From contig NZ_JAGGNR010000014.1 in assembly GCF_018614975.1 (NCBI RefSeq), positions 372,001-436,000 of the forward strand: a stretch of 64,000 nt of DNA. Reading direction: 5' to 3'. Made by a program: the position numbers and the translations under genes. The notes beneath the pieces were generated by a model. That model did no database searches. It was not told the DNA's origin and was given only the letters and a program-made list of their open reading frames with translations. Shown piece by piece: positions 61,651 through 64,000 of the stretch. The stretch comes from Paenibacillus polymyxa (lineage in GTDB: Bacteria; Bacillota; Bacilli; Paenibacillales; Paenibacillaceae). Position 1 is the stretch's first letter. Every line of letters begins with the position of its first letter.

Positions 61651-62093
61651 GATAATTTCCCCCTAAAGTTTTTAATATAAAATCGGCTGACGAAGTAACT
61701 GGAGCTATCGCTCAGGTCTACCTTAATTCGGGCATGGTCTGTTGCAGAGAATGCGGTGATGTACCGAGTATTGATGATGGTCTGATTATTGATTTTCACA
61801 AAATGAACGTCATCCAGATCCTCTTCTACAAATTTCAGACGTTTATGAAGCAAGTACCTCTCACCTGAGATCACCCGGACACCGCACATCCGATCCTCTG
61901 ATTCAAAGGCAACCACCGAACTCAATTGGATCTGTATATTGCGATTATTCTTGGCATGGATCACCGTTAATTGAGTTTCTGATGCGCAGATTGCCTTCTG
62001 AATACGGTCCCACTTCGACTTCTCCGCCGGATGAGTAGTTACCTTGGCTACTTTTTGCTCTATTGCTGGATCCTCTTCAAAAATGATTTTCAC
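61647..62093 (-). CDS. LytTR-family DNA-binding regulator
   Basis: 148 residues from GTG 62093 (GAGAGGAGG in front). The LytTR domain covers about residues 50-145: QIQLSSVVAFESEDRMCGVR, LHKRLKFVEEDLDDVHFVKI, NNQTIINTRYITAFSATDHA, FYIKNF. No receiver domain, so control must come from the paired membrane protein or from abundance. Likely autoregulated (inference). Confidence 0.9.
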   Translation of the reverse strand: MKIIFEEDPAIEQKVAKVTTHPAEKSKWDRIQKAICASETQLTVIHAKNNRNIQIQLSSVVAFESEDRMCGVRVISGERYLLHKRLKFVEEDLDDVHFVKINNQTIINTRYITAFSATDHARIKVDLSDSSSYFVSRFYIKNFRGKLS

Positions 62094-62205
62094 GTGTTGG
62101 CCTCCTCTCACAACTCATATTACAAGCATAGTTACGACAATCCCACTGTATTGCGTTTTGTTGCAGGATCTTGCTGGTTTGTTGCATCATCACTCCATAG
62201 ATACT

Positions 62206-62233
62206 AAAAAGAACCACTCCGTAGGAGCAGTTC
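62206..62233 (-). terminator. Rho-independent terminator
   Basis: On the minus strand GAACTGCTCC-TAC-GGAGTGGTTC followed by TTTTT, with one internal mismatch. It ends the gene at 62299-62805. Confidence 0.75.
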
Positions 62234-62298
62234 GTCTATGTACTCATCCAAAACATTCAAGGCATGAGCTGTTCATTTTAACTATCAAGGTACCTACC

Positions 62299-62805
62299 TT
62301 AACCCTGCTTTATCTCTAGATACATCTCCTTATTTTGCAAGATCATCTCGTTCATGTGTACAATAGCTGCTTGCGCCACGGTCTGATAGTTCGCATACAA
62401 CACCTCTGTTCTCTGAAGCAAGATCGGGTCCTTCTCCAGATCCGTTGCCAGCACCTCACGCCACGCTTCACCCACTTTGTTTTGGTCCGTAATCAGACAT
62501 TCAATCTGGTCCATTACGGTCACCATCTCATCTAAATGAAAAAAGCGCATCCCATTTTTAATACCATTCCAACTTTTGATCTGGGTGATGTTATATGCCG
62601 AAAACCAATAAAATTCTGCCAGACTCTTCGTATGATTATGATAGGAATAGAACAAAAATAAGGCTTGTTGCCCTTCGTTTAACTGTCGGTATAGTTCTGT
62701 TTTGGCTGTCATATCTTTGCCCCGTACCGAAACAAGCATGGGTTCAATACATAACCAGCTAAGTTGCTTTGAATGTATATCTTCTGGTCGAAGTCCAGCC
62801 TTCAT
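62299..62805 (-). CDS. Hypothetical protein, mostly helical
   Basis: 168 residues from ATG 62805 (AGAGAGGAGCATGTT). Mostly alpha-helical and cytoplasmic (LNEGQQALFLFYSYHNHTKS; FYWFSAYNITQIKSWNGIKN; MNEMILQNKEMYLEIKQG). It follows the phospholipase-C-like paralog closely (the paralog ends 26 bp earlier), so the two probably share a transcript. Family unknown to me. Confidence 0.7.
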   Translation of the reverse strand: MKAGLRPEDIHSKQLSWLCIEPMLVSVRGKDMTAKTELYRQLNEGQQALFLFYSYHNHTKSLAEFYWFSAYNITQIKSWNGIKNGMRFFHLDEMVTVMDQIECLITDQNKVGEAWREVLATDLEKDPILLQRTEVLYANYQTVAQAAIVHMNEMILQNKEMYLEIKQG

Positions 62806-62830
62806 AACATGCTCCTCTCTATTCACCAAT

Positions 62831-63556
62831 TTAAGGATTCTCTGGTGCTTCATCTGCCGGGTCATTCTCTCCGCCCATTCTGCGTCTGGATGTCTCCATC
62901 TTGACTGTCGAAGGCACATGTTCAGACGCTGTAGCTAATCGTTTATACACATTCCATTTTGTATACAATTGTTTTAGTGCTAACGCCGTTTTATGTACGA
63001 ACTCTTCCATATCTTCCATGGATAAATTATATAAGTCACCCAAGGATTCGTTGTCAGGGTTAGCTAAAAACTCAAGTTTCTTTCCCTTGTACTGATACAC
63101 CTCTGATTCCAGCAATCCGCCTAAATCAAATGCTCTTCCCGATTTCAGCTCGTTTAACCATTCATGTGCCCCGTTCCAATTCCGTAAAATCATAAATTCA
63201 AGCTTCGTGACATCCTGTGTATACACACTTCTTCCATTGGGCTGGACTTCATATGCAGGATAAATATCGAATGTCCACACGCGATCCGTATAGATATGGG
63301 CGATGTAACCGCACAGATATTGCAGGAATTTGGGATCACTATTAGCTAACTCCTTTTGGGTTTCAAAAAATTCTTTAAGTTCTTCGTCTGTTGCGAATCT
63401 TCCTGGCTCTGGCATGAGGTGGGTTTTTGCCTTTTCGGTACGAAGATTGGTTCTTACATGGATGGAATCAGGAGCAAGGCTTCCCAATAACAATTCAGGA
63501 GATGGCTCGGATATCAACTCGGATGCAATTGCTAAATGAACCATTGGCCAAGGCAA
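62831..63556 (-). CDS. Zinc-dependent phospholipase-C-like protein (paralog 2)
   Basis: 241 residues, TTG start behind AAAGGGAGTTTTTATA. Same layout as the gene at 49142-49822: MPWPMVHLAIASELIS, GSLAPDSIHVRTNL, and GYIAHIYTDRVWTFDIYPAY, but otherwise quite diverged and with an Arg/Glu/Pro-rich tail (RRRMGGENDPADEAPENP). Both paralogs lack signal peptides. Confidence 0.75.
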   Translation of the reverse strand: MPWPMVHLAIASELISEPSPELLLGSLAPDSIHVRTNLRTEKAKTHLMPEPGRFATDEELKEFFETQKELANSDPKFLQYLCGYIAHIYTDRVWTFDIYPAYEVQPNGRSVYTQDVTKLEFMILRNWNGAHEWLNELKSGRAFDLGGLLESEVYQYKGKKLEFLANPDNESLGDLYNLSMEDMEEFVHKTALALKQLYTKWNVYKRLATASEHVPSTVKMETSRRRMGGENDPADEAPENP

Positions 63557-63628
63557 TATAAAAACTCCCTTTCTATATTAAATATAAATTAATGGATCAG
63601 AACTGAGCTTTGAACTGTTGAAGTGATC

Positions 63629-64000
63629 TTATATCCCAAAATGCACAATGCATTTCCCATTTACCTCAGCGTACTTTGCCATGTTCGCAAGCTTGTTTAA
63701 TTCGTTGATTAGTCTAACTTTATTGTACTCGAGTTTTTCGTAGTAGCCCTTCTGTTCGCCTCCATCAATACTATAGTTCCCTGTAAGAACAATCGGATCA
63801 TTCGCATGGTTAAATAGATCAATCCAGGCCTGAATCAGTTGATGAAACTTCAACAAAGCATCCTGCTCTTCAATAACGGTTATTCCATAGTTGTTCAGTC
63901 CACTACATCTCATACAGGTGGATGGATTCCATGTATCTAACCATTGAAGGGAATCATAGATGTACGCAATGAATTCGTCTTCCAAGGTCGCATGATTCTC
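63629..64000 (-). CDS. Hypothetical protein, 5' end outside the window
   Basis: The frame is open to the right edge (ENHATLEDEFIAYIYDSLQW is the first readable stretch) and ends at 63629 after 123 residues (EVNGKCIVHFGI). A TTG near 63985 could be a start, but upstream sequence is needed. Contains YDSLQWLDTWNPSTCMRCSG with two cysteines. No family recognised. Confidence 0.55.
   Translation of the reverse strand, partial: ENHATLEDEFIAYIYDSLQWLDTWNPSTCMRCSGLNNYGITVIEEQDALLKFHQLIQAWIDLFNHANDPIVLTGNYSIDGGEQKGYYEKLEYNKVRLINELNKLANMAKYAEVNGKCIVHFGI

Noticed and set aside
1..64000. tRNA, rRNA, CRISPR arrays, transposases or prophage genes
   Set aside because: None found by eye on either strand; no short direct repeats with regular spacing and no recombinase or capsid genes.

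Overview
The window looks like a Paenibacillus chromosome (inference). Supporting signs are moderate GC, strong AGGAGG-type ribosome binding sites, a bacillithiol-transferase-like gene (bacillithiol is a Firmicute thiol), Spo0M, a BceRS-BceAB-type module, CUT1-type sugar importers without their own ATPase, and many small acetyltransferase genes. No rRNA, tRNA, CRISPR array, complete insertion sequence or prophage was seen. Most genes lie on the minus strand.

Positions 1-970 hold a partial DUF1349 gene and a SunI/YnzG-type small gene. Positions 969-13871 are one long minus-strand locus, read right to left: a lipoprotein solute-binding protein, a terminator-like hairpin, a second very large membrane-anchored solute-binding protein carrying two beta-sandwich modules, two permeases, an NHL-repeat/TPR membrane protein, a YIP1-type membrane protein, a large DUF5696 exoprotein, and two more permeases. 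That is parts for two importers plus three surface proteins of unknown function, with a LacI-family regulator (14399-15442) facing it across 527 bp of AT-rich DNA containing a perfect 18-bp inverted repeat. Positions 15583-18062 hold a DUF4272 gene and an RtcB-like RNA ligase gene. From 18 to 33 kb come small stress or housekeeping genes (acetyltransferases, methyltransferases, a YfiT-type transferase, DJ-1, a short-chain dehydrogenase) around a complete BceRS-BceAB-like peptide sensing and detoxification module (21614-26097), and Spo0M. Positions 33450-40094 are a catabolic operon: PTS EIIA, EIIB and EIIC, a GH38 alpha-mannosidase and a BglG/MtlR-type regulator, with a near-consensus cre site in front. 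It resembles a split version of the E. coli mannosylglycerate (mng) system.

From 40 to 64 kb the window is a patchwork of short accessory genes: a GT4 glycosyltransferase, NUDIX and HAD hydrolases, bPH2 membrane proteins, acetyltransferases, a PhzF-like protein, two zinc-phospholipase-C-like paralogs, lipoproteins, a LytTR/DUF3021-type pair, and an unusual XRE-HTH protein fused to a DnaA domain-I-like segment. Between 20 and 61 kb at least six short genes are broken by small indels or deletions: a pgsA-like gene, a GNAT gene fused to a VOC remnant, a YHYH-type secreted peptide, an S51-type peptidase, a P-loop kinase and a small unknown gene. The long genes of the window are intact, which argues for real decay of dispensable genes, although homopolymer sequencing errors must be excluded for the single-base cases. 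A roughly 170-bp structured repeat-like element (47863-48032) supplies the last codons of an acetyltransferase gene.
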